64,000 bases of DNA. Source: Sorangium cellulosum (GTDB lineage Bacteria > Myxococcota_A > Polyangia > Polyangiales > Polyangiaceae). Location: positions 5,145,001 through 5,209,000 of the forward strand of contig NZ_CP012673.1 in assembly GCF_002950945.1 (NCBI RefSeq), read 5' to 3'. Below are positions 1 through 10,267 of the stretch, one piece after another; position 1 is the first letter of the stretch; each line of letters begins with the position of its first letter. The notes under the pieces are model-generated. The model saw only the letters and a program-made list of their open reading frames with translations. It had not been told where the DNA came from and did no database searches. The translations under genes and the position numbers were made by a program.

Positions 1-779
1 AGTTCCAGCAGCCCGCGGGCGGCAATCCGAAGGAACAGCTGCCGGCCGAGGTGGAGCGCCTCGTCCAGGCGCAGGCCGACCGCTTCGCCGGCCGGTGGTG
101 GGACCAGGAACGGAAGACCATGGCGCTCTGGTTCACGGGCGACGCGACCGCGCTGAAGCGCGAGGTCCAGCGCATCGCGCCGGGGGCGCGCGTGTGTGTG
201 CTGGGGAACGCGAAGTTCTCCGAGCGGGCGCTCGAGGCCGTCCGGCCGCGCGCAGACGCAATCCTCGCCGCGAACGACGTGCTGGTGTCGAGCTCCAGCC
301 TGGACACGCTCGGCAACCGCGTCGTGTACACCGTGGAGGCCATCGATCCGAGGACGCTCGACCAGCTGCGGCGCGAGGTCGGCGACGCGGTGCGCGTCGT
401 GAGCTTCATCGAGCTGCGCGACGGCTCGCTCGCGACCTTGCCCAGCGCTCCCCGCACCGGCGATATCCCGCTGGTCACGAGCCGGATGCGCAACGAGGCG
501 CGCATGCAGGCGCTCGGCCGGTTCAGCGTCCACCTCGACGCCGAACGGCGCTGCGTGTACCTCCAGGACGCGGCGGGCCGGCGCGTGCTCCCGGTCTGGC
601 CCTTCGGCTACTCGGCGACCCGGGAGCCGTTCGCCATCCTCGACTTCGATGGCAAAGTGGCCGCCCGCCCGGGCGCGGTCATCAACTTCGGCGGCGGTCA
701 GGTCGAGCTGAAACAAGTCCAGGCCACCGAGACCTGCGGCGCGCAGTGGGCGTGGATCGGAGCGCCGGAAGGACGTTGA
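1..779 (+). CDS. Hypothetical protein, 5' end outside the window
   Basis: The reading frame is open from base 3 to a TGA at 777-779, giving about 258 visible residues with no start codon that must be the true one; GTG at 51 is only the first possible start inside the window, so the gene probably begins upstream. The visible part has a basic, Trp-containing segment (RWWDQERKTMALWF) and ends in a Gly-rich strand followed by a Cys/Trp-rich tail (ETCGAQWAW). I recognise no family. It ends 57 bp from the stop of the convergent hybrid kinase gene. GC-rich third positions over the whole frame support real coding. No signal peptide can be judged because the N-terminus is missing. Confidence 0.7.
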   Translation, partial: FQQPAGGNPKEQLPAEVERLVQAQADRFAGRWWDQERKTMALWFTGDATALKREVQRIAPGARVCVLGNAKFSERALEAVRPRADAILAANDVLVSSSSLDTLGNRVVYTVEAIDPRTLDQLRREVGDAVRVVSFIELRDGSLATLPSAPRTGDIPLVTSRMRNEARMQALGRFSVHLDAERRCVYLQDAAGRRVLPVWPFGYSATREPFAILDFDGKVAARPGAVINFGGGQVELKQVQATETCGAQWAWIGAPEGR

Positions 780-836
780 CCGCGGGGGCGACGCGACCCG
801 CCGCCACGCCGATCTCGGCCCCCTCCGGCGCGCCGG

Positions 837-2000
837 TCAACCCGCCGCCGCCTGCGCGAGCGTGAAGAGCACCCGCGTTCCCCGGCCCAGCGCGCTCTCC
901 ACGCGGATGGACCCGCCGTGGCGCTCGACGAGCTGCTTGCAGATCGACAGGCCGAGCCCCGTGCTCTTCTCGCCACCGGTCGACCGGGTGCTCGTCCTCC
1001 CGAACTTGCCGAAGAGATTGCCGATCTCCTCCGGGCGAATCCCCAGCCCCTGATCCGCGACCGCCACCTCGACCACGCCATCCCCCGCGCGCGCGCTCAC
1101 CGTCACCGTCGTGCCCGCATGGGAGAACTTGAACGCATTGCTGAGCAGATTGCTCAGCACCTGCTCGATCCGCTCGACATCACACCGGACGGGCGGGAGC
1201 CCGGACGGCACGTCCACCACCACGGCGATGCCCTTCTGGCGGGCGCTGTGCTCGTTCAGGGAGACGGCCGCCGCGACGATGTCCGAAAGGGCGGCGTCCT
1301 GCATCCGCAGCGCGACGTCCCCGTGCTCGAGCATCGTGATGTCCAGCAGATCCTCGAGGAGCTGCAGCGTGAAATCGGCGTTCGCCTGGATCTTCAGGAG
1401 ATGGCGCCGGGGATCCTTGCCGGGGTCGCCGGCGCCCGAGAGCAACATCGCCGCGAACCACCGGATCGCCGCGATCGGATTGCGCAGGTCGTGCGCCGTG
1501 GTGCCCACGAACTCATGGATGTTCTGGTTCAGCGCGGCGAGCTTCTGGTTCGCGCGCTCGAGCTCGCCCGCCTTCGCCTCGAGGCACGAGAGGCGCCGCT
1601 GGACCTCGCTCAGGCGATCGTGATGGCAGAACGCGTCCCTCACGACGGCGGCGAGCCGCTCCGGATCCCACGGCTTGCAGAGGAAACGGTACACGCCGCC
1701 CTCGTTGATGGCCTGTACCGCCGCGCTCGTGTCCGCGTAGGCCGTCATGAGGAGCCGGACCGTGTCCGGGAAGTCGGCCTTGACCCTCGCGTAGAACTCC
1801 GTGCCTGTCATCTCCGGCATCCGCTGGTCGCTGAGGACGACGTCGACGGGGCGCTCGCGCAGGATCTCGTAGCCCTGCGCCGCGCTCTCCGCGACGAGGA
1901 CATCGTAGTCGCGCCGGAGCTCGCGGCGGAGGGCCTTCAGCGTCTCCCACTCGTCGTCCACGATGAGCAGCGCGCGCCGCTCGCGGGCCGCTCGTATCAT
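837..2000 (-). CDS. Hybrid response regulator-histidine kinase
   Basis: A 387-residue cytoplasmic protein with a receiver domain first (about 9-125) and a kinase behind it. The receiver has the acidic pair in LLIVDDEW, phospho-acceptor D58 in VVLSDQRMPEM and the conserved Lys in FLCKPW. A coiled linker (130-160) leads to the H-box TTAHDLRNPI with H170, then an ATPase domain with N-box SNLLSNAFKFS, DQGLGI and GLGLSICKQL. There is no membrane segment, so the input is probably phosphotransfer or a partner. Its ATG overlaps the TGA of the upstream kinase gene (ATGA at 1997-2000), so the two are translationally coupled. It probably receives phosphate from that kinase and passes a signal on through its own kinase half; output is unknown. 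Confidence 0.9.
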   Translation of the reverse strand: MIRAARERRALLIVDDEWETLKALRRELRRDYDVLVAESAAQGYEILRERPVDVVLSDQRMPEMTGTEFYARVKADFPDTVRLLMTAYADTSAAVQAINEGGVYRFLCKPWDPERLAAVVRDAFCHHDRLSEVQRRLSCLEAKAGELERANQKLAALNQNIHEFVGTTAHDLRNPIAAIRWFAAMLLSGAGDPGKDPRRHLLKIQANADFTLQLLEDLLDITMLEHGDVALRMQDAALSDIVAAAVSLNEHSARQKGIAVVVDVPSGLPPVRCDVERIEQVLSNLLSNAFKFSHAGTTVTVSARAGDGVVEVAVADQGLGIRPEEIGNLFGKFGRTSTRSTGGEKSTGLGLSICKQLVERHGGSIRVESALGRGTRVLFTLAQAAAG

Positions 2001-3328
2001 ACGTCGCGCTCCTTCGGCAGCACGATCGTGAAGGTGCTCCCGACGCCCGGCGTCGACCGGGCGGAGAGCGTGCCGCCGTGCTGATCGACGATGATCTTGT
2101 GAGAGATGGTGAGCCCGAGCCCCGTCCCCTGACCGACGGGCTTGGTCGTGAAGAACGGATCGAAGATCCTGCCGAGGACGTCAGGCGTCATCCCGTCGCC
2201 GTTGTCCTCGATCTCGAGCACGACACGGCGCCCATCGTCGCGGGCGCGGATCGCGATTCGACCGTTCCCCCGGCCGCGCCGCTCGACCGCCTGCACGGCG
2301 TTGATGATGAGGTTCAGGAACACCTGGCCGAGCTCCGCCGGCTTGCAGCACAGCGCGGGCAGGTCGGCCCACGCGACCGTCACCTGGACGTCGCCGCTCT
2401 TCAGCGCAGGACCCGCGATCTCGAGCGTGCTCGCCAGGATCTCTCGCAGATCCGACAGCTCCTCCTCGGCCCGGTCGAGCCGCGCGAACGTCCTCAGGTG
2501 CTCGACGATCTTCTGCACACGCGAGAGCCCGACCAGGGTGCCCTTCACGAGATCGCCAGTGTCCTCGCTCAGGAACTCGAGGTCGATCTCCTCGCGGAGC
2601 GCCTCCGCGAGCTCCTTCAGGCCGCCCGGCGCGCCGTGGACGACGGCCCCGTGGAGCGTCCGGTAGGCGGCGATCAGCCGCTCCAGCGACCCTCCCAGGG
2701 TGTGCACGTTGCTGCGGACGAAGGCGAGCGGGTTGTTGATCTCGTGGGCCATGCCGGCGGCGAGCTTGCCGAGCGCGTTCATCTTCTCGGAGTGGACGAG
2801 CATCGCCTGCGTGGCCTGGAGCTGCTCGATCGATCGCTCCAGGGCCTTCTGCTCGCGGAGGAGGCTCCTCTGGAGGCTCGTGATCTCCGAGTTGAGCGCG
2901 GACACCTCGGCGATCACGCGCTCGAGCTCGACGACGTCGAACTCGGCCAGGATCAGGAGATCATCGCCCGTCCGCCAGACCTCGCCCCTCAGGCTGTGCG
3001 CGAGCGAGCGGAGGTCTCCGAACTGCAAGATCCCCCGGTAGATCGGCGCCCCGTCGCTCCGGCCTGCCGCGGCGAGCTGCACCAGGGTCGGGCTGACGAG
3101 GCGGGCCGCCGCGCCGGCCTCGCCGAGCAGGCGGCGCATGCCGCGGTTCTGGAGCCGCGGCGCGCCGTCCGGCGCGAACACGCCGATCGCCACCGCGGTG
3201 CAGTCCATGAGGAATGCGCCGGCGATCTCTGCGACCCAGCCGCTGAGCCCCTGTCCCTGTCCCGACGGTGTCGTCACAGGCGGCGTCCCTCCACTTTCTC
3301 CTGCGCCTCGCTGCTGGCGCGACTCCAT
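1997..3328 (-). CDS. Soluble sensor histidine kinase
   Basis: A 443-residue kinase without membrane segments. The N-terminal 130 residues form a possible sensory domain (FAPDGAPRLQNRGMRRLL is PAS-like in feel but not assigned). A long coiled coil follows (about 130-180), then H-box AAGMAHEINNPLAF with H195, and an ATPase domain with N-box NLIINAVQAVE, EIEDNGDGM, FDPFFTTKPVGQGTGLGL. This H-box and G-box pattern is typical of the HisKA family close to NtrB-like kinases. It overlaps the downstream hybrid regulator by 4 bp, which is its obvious partner. The first ATG was kept; the first 30 residues are low complexity, so a later start is possible. A 143-bp space separates it from the cobalamin-binding protein gene upstream on the same strand. 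Confidence 0.9.
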   Translation of the reverse strand: MESRQQRGAGESGGTPPVTTPSGQGQGLSGWVAEIAGAFLMDCTAVAIGVFAPDGAPRLQNRGMRRLLGEAGAAARLVSPTLVQLAAAGRSDGAPIYRGILQFGDLRSLAHSLRGEVWRTGDDLLILAEFDVVELERVIAEVSALNSEITSLQRSLLREQKALERSIEQLQATQAMLVHSEKMNALGKLAAGMAHEINNPLAFVRSNVHTLGGSLERLIAAYRTLHGAVVHGAPGGLKELAEALREEIDLEFLSEDTGDLVKGTLVGLSRVQKIVEHLRTFARLDRAEEELSDLREILASTLEIAGPALKSGDVQVTVAWADLPALCCKPAELGQVFLNLIINAVQAVERRGRGNGRIAIRARDDGRRVVLEIEDNGDGMTPDVLGRIFDPFFTTKPVGQGTGLGLTISHKIIVDQHGGTLSARSTPGVGSTFTIVLPKERDV

Positions 3329-3471
3329 CGGAGCCGCGGCCCCCCGCCTGCATTCGTGGTGAGGTGGGCAGTCTTTGGCAACCTCGCGCGAGCGGGGTTA
3401 TCCAAAAACGCGCTCGAGGCGGATCTCCCTCCACCAGCGCGCCGGCGCGGGACGCCGGGCGAGGGCCGGGG

Positions 3472-4551
3472 TCATGCGCCTCGCGCCGCGACGAGCCGCT
3501 CCGCCACGTGGACCGCCCCCTCCGCGCTCGGCGCCCAGCCGTCGGCGCCGAGCCGCCTCCACAGGTGGTGGACCATGCGGAAAGGCTGGCCGCCCACCAG
3601 GAGGACGACCTCACGGCACACATCGTCGTCGCGCGCGGCGCGGATCAGCGCGCGGACGCCGGGGAGGTGATCGCTCAGCGCGGCCGAGACCGCGAGGACG
3701 TCGGCCTTCCGGCGGGCGACCTCGCGGAGCACGTGCTCGGTCGGCGTGTTGGCCCCGAGATAGAAGGTGTCCCAGCCGGCCATCTCGAAGAAATCGGCCA
3801 CGAAGCGCGCGCCGAGCTCGTGGAGGTTCCCCTCGACGGCGGTGGACACGAGGCGGCGATCGACGCGCGCGGCGCTGACGGTGAGCGGATAGAGCTGGCT
3901 CAGGAGCATCTGCGTGACCGCGGTGAAGTAGTGCTCCTCCGCGATGCTGAGCTGCTTGAGGTGGAACAGCCGGCCCACCTCGTACTGGCACGGCTGGACG
4001 ACGTGCGTGTAGATGTCCTTGACCGGCGTGCCCTCCTCGGTCGAGGCGAGGATGAGCCGGAGCGCCCGCGCCCGGTCCCCCTCGCGGACCGCGTCGAAGT
4101 AGCCGCGCGCGAGCGCGGCGAGCGGGGCGCCTGGGTCGAGGAAGCTCGGGCTCTCGACCTCGATCGAGGTGAGCCGCTCGAGCGCCGCCGCGACGAACCG
4201 GCGCGGCGCCTCGGCGCGGTCCGGGGGGAGCGCGACCGCGAGCACGTCGCGCAGCGCGCCGAGGTGGCTGACGAGCTCGGCGGGGTCGAGGCCGGTCTTG
4301 ATCAGCAGCGTTTGCGCCCATTCCACATACGCGATGAAGAGCGCCGGCTCGTCGACGTCGACCGCCGCGACGAGCTGGGCGAGGTGGCGCCGGGTGTCGT
4401 CGAGGCAGCGGTCGCGCCGCTTGCCGTGGGCGAGCACGTCCGCTGGCCGCCGCATGTAGCTGAGCGAGACGGTCATCCGGGCGATGCGCGGCGCCGCCTT
4501 CGCCAGGGCCTCCGCCGCCGAGGCGGACGCGGCGGGTGTGCCCGCGTCCAT
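3472..4551 (-). CDS. Stand-alone cobalamin-binding (CarH/MtbC-like) sensor protein
   Basis: About 359 residues. The C-terminal half has a B12-binding Rossmann fold: NLHELG corresponds to the D-x-H-x-x-G motif with Asn for Asp and keeps the His that binds cobalt from below, followed by VSAALSDHLPG and LLVGGQPF. The preceding helical part has FHLKQLSIAEEH, aligning with the W-x9-EH motif that caps adenosylcobalamin in CarH photoreceptors, with Phe for Trp. No MerR DNA-binding domain is present. ATG 4551 was chosen because GGGAG lies six bases upstream; longer starts at 4611 (ATG) and 4647 (GTG) have no clear ribosome site. Neighbouring kinases suggest it is an input module, perhaps light- or B12-responsive. 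Methyl-transfer corrinoid protein is the alternative. Confidence 0.8.
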   Translation of the reverse strand: MDAGTPAASASAAEALAKAAPRIARMTVSLSYMRRPADVLAHGKRRDRCLDDTRRHLAQLVAAVDVDEPALFIAYVEWAQTLLIKTGLDPAELVSHLGALRDVLAVALPPDRAEAPRRFVAAALERLTSIEVESPSFLDPGAPLAALARGYFDAVREGDRARALRLILASTEEGTPVKDIYTHVVQPCQYEVGRLFHLKQLSIAEEHYFTAVTQMLLSQLYPLTVSAARVDRRLVSTAVEGNLHELGARFVADFFEMAGWDTFYLGANTPTEHVLREVARRKADVLAVSAALSDHLPGVRALIRAARDDDVCREVVLLVGGQPFRMVHHLWRRLGADGWAPSAEGAVHVAERLVAARGA

Positions 4552-4728
4552 CGACGGCTCCCGGGAGGTGAACCGTTGCTCTGCTGTCCTGTCGCGCTCC
4601 GGCGTCCCCATGCCCGAGGATCTGGGGACGTGGGGCGTCGGGCGCACGCGCTAGATCACTAGAGCTTGCCCGGGAGCGCGCGCCCGCGCGACGACGGACC
4701 GGCCGCGCCCCGGCCGCGCCGGCCGCGC

Positions 4729-5199
4729 TCAGCGGCGCATCGCCGCGAGCGTGTGGACCACGACCAGCAGATCGTCCACGTCGAGCGGCTTGTCGAGCAC
4801 CACGTCGGCGCCCAGGCGGTAGGCCTCCGCGTGGGTCTCCGGATCGCCGAACGCGGTGATGAGCACCACGGGGGTGGTCCAGTCGTCCCGGCGCAGCCCG
4901 GAGAGCAGCTCCAGGCCGCTCTTGCCCGGCATCCGGATGTCGCTCACCACGACGTCGGGCGGGGCGCCCCCGGACACGAGCGCCTCGCCCATGAGCTCGA
5001 GCAGGTGGTTGCCGTCGCGCGCCTCCAGCACCTCGTAGCCGTCGCGGCGGAGGGCCGACGCGAGCAGCCGCCGCAGCTCGCGGTCGTCCTCGGCGAGCAG
5101 CACGCGCAGGGGCGCCGCGGCGGGCTCAGGGACGGGGTGGGGTTCGGGGACCAGGCTCAGGAAAGAGGCTCGCGCGCGCATCAGCAGCTCCGGGTTCAT
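4729..5199 (-). CDS. Single-domain response regulator
   Basis: 156 residues: a Pro-rich N-terminal extension of about 30 residues and then one receiver domain to the end. Acidic pair in LLAEDDRE, phospho-acceptor D87 in VVVSDIRMPGKSG, Thr/Ser switch in LITAFGD and Lys in VLDKPLD are all present, so it should be phosphorylatable. There is no output domain, so it acts by protein-protein contact or as a phosphate relay/sink. ATG 5199 is preceded by AAGGAG at about nine bases. It lies directly downstream of an NtrC-type regulator (158 bp) on the same strand, and its receiver is more like that of a kinase partner than of a DNA-binding regulator. Confidence 0.9.
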   Translation of the reverse strand: MNPELLMRARASFLSLVPEPHPVPEPAAAPLRVLLAEDDRELRRLLASALRRDGYEVLEARDGNHLLELMGEALVSGGAPPDVVVSDIRMPGKSGLELLSGLRRDDWTTPVVLITAFGDPETHAEAYRLGADVVLDKPLDVDDLLVVVHTLAAMRR

Positions 5200-5357
5200 C
5201 GGGGGGTTCTCCTTCGACCGATCCCCTGTGCAGGCTGCGTGCCGGTGCGCGGACAGCGCGCCGGCGTGTGCGCGCCGGCGCGCACACGCCCCGCGCTGCG
5301 CCGCGGCGGCGCGCGCAGGGCGGGGCGGGGTTCCCCGATGGGGTATTCTTCCGCGCG

Positions 5358-6767
5358 TCAGCCGCTCTTCGTCGCGCCGCCCGCGCCGCCCGCGCCGCCC
5401 GCGCCGCCGGACGGATCCCACCGCTCGAGCTTGCGGTGCAGCGTCTTCCGGTCGAGCCCGAGGATCCGGGCCGCGAGCGTCTTGTTCCCGCCCGCGGCCT
5501 CGAGCACGCGCAGGATGTAGCGGCGCTCGACCTCCTCGAGCGGCACGAGCTCCGACGGGTCGTCCGCCGCCACGAGGACGTGCGAGGGGCGGTGCTCCCG
5601 GACCTTCACCGGCAGGTCGTCCACCGTGATCTCCTGGTATCGCGTGAGCGCGACGGCCCGCTCCATGCAGTTCTGGATCTCCCGCACGTTGCCGGGCCAC
5701 GAGTACGCGAGCAGCCGCTCGGCGGCCGCGGGCGAGAGGCCGAGCACGTCCTTGCCCGAGCGCGCGGCGGCGTCCTCGAGGAAGCGCTGCGCGAGCAGGA
5801 GCACGTCGCTGCCCCGCGCCCGCACGGGCGGCAGCTCCACGTGGAGCACGTTGATGCGGTAGTAGAGGTCCTCCCGGAAGCGGCGCTCCTCGACGGCCTC
5901 CTCGAGGTCGCGGTTCGTGGCGGCGACGATGCGCGCGTCGAAGGGCACCTCCGCGTTGCCGCCCACCGGGCGGACCCGGCGCTCCTGCAGGGCGCGGAGC
6001 AGCTTGGGCTGCACCGAGAGCGGCAGCTCCCCGAGCTCGTCGAGCAGCAGCGTGCCGCCGTCCGCCTCGACGAACAGCCCGGGGCGCGCCGCGCGCGCGT
6101 CGGTGAAGGCGCCCCGCACGTGGCCGAAGAGCTCGCTCTCGATCAGCGACTCGGGCACGGCCGCGCAGTTGACCGCCACGAACGGCCCGCCCCGGCGGCG
6201 GCTCCGCTCGTGCAGCGCCCGCGCGACGACCTCCTTGCCCGTCCCGCTCTCGCCCGTGATGAGCACGGTCGCCTCCGAGTCGGCGATGCGCTCGATCATG
6301 TCCTGCACGCGGCGCATCGCGGCGCTCCGGCCGACGAGGCCCTGGAACGTGTCGGGCCCGGCCACGGCGCGGCGCAGCCGCCGCACCTCGGCCTTGAGCG
6401 CGCGGTGGGCGATCGCCCGCTCCAGCGCCAGCGCGAGCGCCTCGATGTCGACCGGCTTGGTCACGTAGTCGTACGCGCCCGCGCGGATCGCCTCCACCGC
6501 GGTCTCGATGCTGCCGAAGGCGGTGATCACCACGACGGGCAAGTCCGGCCGGATCTCGGCCGTCCGGGTGCAGACCTCGATCCCGCTCATGCCGCGCATG
6601 TTCAGGTCGGTGAGGACGACGTCGAACCCCTCGTCCTCCTCGATCAGCGCGAGCGCGTCCACCGGCGAGGTCCGGGTGGTCGCCTCGACCCCGCGCGCCA
6701 GGAGGTCCGCCGCGAGCCACGCGCACATGGCCTCGTCGTCATCGATGATCAGCGCTCTCCTGCCCAT
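5358..6767 (-). CDS. Sigma54-dependent NtrC-family response regulator
   Basis: 469 residues in the classical order: receiver (1-120; IIDDDE, phospho-acceptor D54 in VVLTDLNMRGMSG, TKP), AAA+ domain with Walker A GESGTGKE, the sigma54 contact loop, Walker B GGTLLLDELGEL and arginine-finger region, then a Fis-type helix-turn-helix (GGNKTLAARILGLDRKTL). The contact loop reads GAFTDA instead of GAFTGA. The C-terminus is a Gly-Ala-rich tail. ATG 6767 has GGAGGG immediately upstream. It activates RNA polymerase-sigma54 at unidentified promoters; the membrane kinase gene 83 bp upstream (6851-8395) is the likely cognate sensor. No -24/-12 promoter was convincingly seen in the neighbourhood. Confidence 0.95.
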   Translation of the reverse strand: MGRRALIIDDDEAMCAWLAADLLARGVEATTRTSPVDALALIEEDEGFDVVLTDLNMRGMSGIEVCTRTAEIRPDLPVVVITAFGSIETAVEAIRAGAYDYVTKPVDIEALALALERAIAHRALKAEVRRLRRAVAGPDTFQGLVGRSAAMRRVQDMIERIADSEATVLITGESGTGKEVVARALHERSRRRGGPFVAVNCAAVPESLIESELFGHVRGAFTDARAARPGLFVEADGGTLLLDELGELPLSVQPKLLRALQERRVRPVGGNAEVPFDARIVAATNRDLEEAVEERRFREDLYYRINVLHVELPPVRARGSDVLLLAQRFLEDAAARSGKDVLGLSPAAAERLLAYSWPGNVREIQNCMERAVALTRYQEITVDDLPVKVREHRPSHVLVAADDPSELVPLEEVERRYILRVLEAAGGNKTLAARILGLDRKTLHRKLERWDPSGGAGGAGGAGGATKSG

Positions 6768-6850
6768 GCTCCCTCCAGGGACCGCGCGCGACGCGCCGTG
6801 GGCTCGACGCCTCGCGTACGCGGTCGGTTGCGTAAGTACAAGCGCGTCGC

Positions 6851-8395
6851 TCACGGCCAGGCTGCGGGCCCGGCCTGCCCGCCCTGCCGCGGCGCGGGCG
6901 CGGCGTCGGCCCCGGCCGCTGGCCGCGCGGGGGCCTCGCCGCTCGGGGCGAGGTACACCGTGAAGGTCGAGCCCCTGTCGGGCTCGCTCTGCACGTCGAT
7001 CCAGCCCCCGTGCTCGCGCACGATGCCGTAGGAGACGCTCAGCCCGAGGCCGGTGCCCTCGCCGACGTCCTTCGTGGTGAAGAAGGGCTCGAAGATGCGG
7101 GGGACGTCCGCAGGCGCGATCCCCTCGCCCTGGTCGATCACCCGGACGGCGAGGTGTTCGCCCTCGGGGCCGCCGTGGTCGGCCGGCGGGCGGGCGCGCG
7201 CGCGCTCGACGCGGACGGTCAGCTCGCCGCCCCGCTTCATCGCGTGGATGCCGTTGATGACGAGGTTCGTGAGCACCTGCTGCATCTGCCCGGCGTCCAC
7301 CTCGGCGCGCGCCGGCGCGTCGCTCGCCTCGTCGAGGCGCAGCGCGACGCCGCGCTTGCGGGCGAGGGGCTCGAGCAGGACCAGCGTGTGGCGGGCGATC
7401 TGCGCGAGGTCGGCGGGCGCCTTCTGGGCGATCCTGCGGCGCGCGAAGTCGAGCAGCTGCCGGATGATCCGGGTGATCCGGTCGGCCTGCTCGGCGATGA
7501 TGCGGGCGCTCTCCGCCGCCTCCTCCGGCGGCAGGCCGCGGGCGATCATCTTGGCGCGGCCGCCCACCACGTTGAGCGGCGTGCCGAGCTCGTGCGCGAT
7601 GCCCGACGCGAGCTGGCCCACGGTGGTGAGCCGGTCGGCGTGCCGGAGCTGCTCGAGCGCGGCGATGCGCGCGGCCGTCTCCCGGGCGGCGCGCGCCTGC
7701 GCGTCGGCGAGGCGGGCGCACATGGCGTTGATCTCGCGGGCGATCTGCCCGAGCTCGTCGCGCTGCGGCAGGAGCAGCGGGCCGCCGAGGTCGCCCTCGC
7801 CGATGCGCCGCGTCTTGTCGACCAGGCGCCGCGTGGGGCGCCCGACGAGGACCTGCCCGAAGGTCATCGCGAGCAGGCCGCTGAGCGCCGCGAGGGCGAT
7901 GATGGTGGTCACGGTGTTGACCACGCTCGCCTGCACGTACGCCTCCTCTTCCTCGAGCGACTCGGAGATCTCGATGGCGCCGACGCGCGCGGGGTCGACG
8001 GCGACCGGCGCGTACGTGAAGAAGCGCCCGCTGCGGTCGTCCTCGCGCTGCACCCGGAACACCTCGTTGCCCCGGGAGAGCTCGCCGATCTCGTCGGCGG
8101 GCAGCGCGGGCGCGTAGCGATCGCCGGCCGGCGCGTCGAGCCAGACCCAGCGGAAGCTCACGCCGTCCTCGCGCTCGCTCGCCTCGCCGAGCACGCGGAG
8201 CGCCTCGCCCATCCCGTCGCGGCGCCAGATCTCGACCACCGCCGCGCGGAGCGCGATGCCGATGAGGTGCTCGTCGCGCCGCATGTCCGCCTCGAACAGA
8301 GCCCGCTCGCGCCGGACCGACAGGTAGCCATACAGGCTCAGCGCGGCGCACATGACAAACACGAGGGCCAAGGTGAGCTTGCTGGCGAGGCGCAT
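6851..8395 (-). CDS. Membrane sensor histidine kinase (NtrB/ZraS type)
   Basis: 514 residues with transmembrane helix 1 at about 7-26, a periplasmic sensory domain of about 130 residues, helix 2 at about 160-185, then a HAMP linker (GRPTRRLVDKTRRIGEGD), H-box SGIAHELGTPLNVV with H268, and an ATPase domain with NLVINGIHAMK, DQGEGI and GTGLGLSVSYGIV. The C-terminal 30 residues are Ala/Pro-rich and disordered. Architecture and gene order match kinases that phosphorylate NtrC-type activators, here the product of 5358-6767. The periplasmic part resembles double-PAS sensors in length, but its ligand cannot be read from the sequence. Confidence 0.95.
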   Translation of the reverse strand: MRLASKLTLALVFVMCAALSLYGYLSVRRERALFEADMRRDEHLIGIALRAAVVEIWRRDGMGEALRVLGEASEREDGVSFRWVWLDAPAGDRYAPALPADEIGELSRGNEVFRVQREDDRSGRFFTYAPVAVDPARVGAIEISESLEEEEAYVQASVVNTVTTIIALAALSGLLAMTFGQVLVGRPTRRLVDKTRRIGEGDLGGPLLLPQRDELGQIAREINAMCARLADAQARAARETAARIAALEQLRHADRLTTVGQLASGIAHELGTPLNVVGGRAKMIARGLPPEEAAESARIIAEQADRITRIIRQLLDFARRRIAQKAPADLAQIARHTLVLLEPLARKRGVALRLDEASDAPARAEVDAGQMQQVLTNLVINGIHAMKRGGELTVRVERARARPPADHGGPEGEHLAVRVIDQGEGIAPADVPRIFEPFFTTKDVGEGTGLGLSVSYGIVREHGGWIDVQSEPDRGSTFTVYLAPSGEAPARPAAGADAAPAPRQGGQAGPAAWP

Positions 8396-9025
8396 GGGGT
8401 ACGTGAGGGGAGGATGCAGGAGGCGTGCGCGATCTCAAAGCGGCTGTGCGGGGGCGGGGGGCCGGGCCGGGGCGACCCAGATGTACCCGGTGGGGCAAAA
8501 CGCCCCCAGGAGAGGGCGAGGGCGCTGGAACCTCGTTTCGCGGGGCGCGGTCCGGGGCAGGTCGGCGGGGGGGCTCGGCGCAGCCGAGGTCCTCGTCCGG
8601 GGGCGTCGGCGCGCGACACGTGCGTGTACAGCGTCATCGCTTCGGAGTGGCCCACGGTGCGCAGTCACCTCAATCATCGGCTTGGTGAAGTCGACGCCCA
8701 GGGACACCTCGAATTCGGCTTGCACCTTGGTACATGCGCCGTCGCAGAGCACGATCGACGTCGGGTTCACGGGTCGTCGTGGCGCATGCGCTCTCGAGGC
8801 GCAACGTGGCTCTCGCCTCGGGTTGCCTGTGCGGCGTGTAGCCTGGTCGCCGGTCCGCAGGAGGTCGCGGGGAGCGCAGCTGGGTAGTGGAGCAGGAGGT
8901 CGTCGGGAATCGGGCCGGCGCGCCCGGCCCGGACAGCCGTGGAGCGCCGCGCTTTACCGGTAGAATGTGTTGTGATAACCCTCGATCGACAACCGAGGTT
9001 CACGCCTCCGCTGCCCTCTGGTCCA
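8396..9025. other. Gene-poor spacer, 630 bp
   Basis: No convincing intact gene lies here. Both strands carry only short frames of shadow type, apart from a short minus-strand stretch (8640-8770) that looks like the decayed end of a secreted protein. The right part must contain the promoter of the plus-strand deacetylase at 9026, but I see no clear -35/-10 pair. Confidence 0.5.
8640..8770 (-). pseudogene. Possible decayed C-terminal fragment of a secreted protein
   Basis: In one minus-strand frame the translation contains NPTSIVLCDGACTKVQAEF, a pattern I associate from memory with the C-terminal ends of some myxobacterial vWA-type lipoproteins (D/N-P-T-x-I-x-L-C followed by a second Cys and VQA). 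Before and after this stretch the frame turns into Arg/Pro-rich shadow sequence, so only a remnant of about 40 residues would survive. The family link is from memory and unverified. Confidence 0.3.
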
Positions 9026-10066
<1,041 letters not shown>

Positions 10067-10267
10067 CCGCGCTCCCTCGCTGCGCCGGCGCCGCCCCGCG
10101 ACGCCTGCTGCTCGGCCGCGAGCGCACGTGGCGCCGGAGCTGCTGGTGACGGCACGATCTGGCACAGATGACGCGGATGTCGTACCAATCCAGCAGGCGA
10201 GCGTGACCGTCCTTGTGGCAGCGCGGCCCGGTCTGGAACTTGCTGACGCCGCCGTCGGAGGCTTGAA

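Noticed and set aside
4729..6726. Single 665-codon protein joining the receiver and the region upstream
   Set aside because: Only the last 156 codons have normal composition. The rest is a shadow of the NtrC-type gene in another frame.
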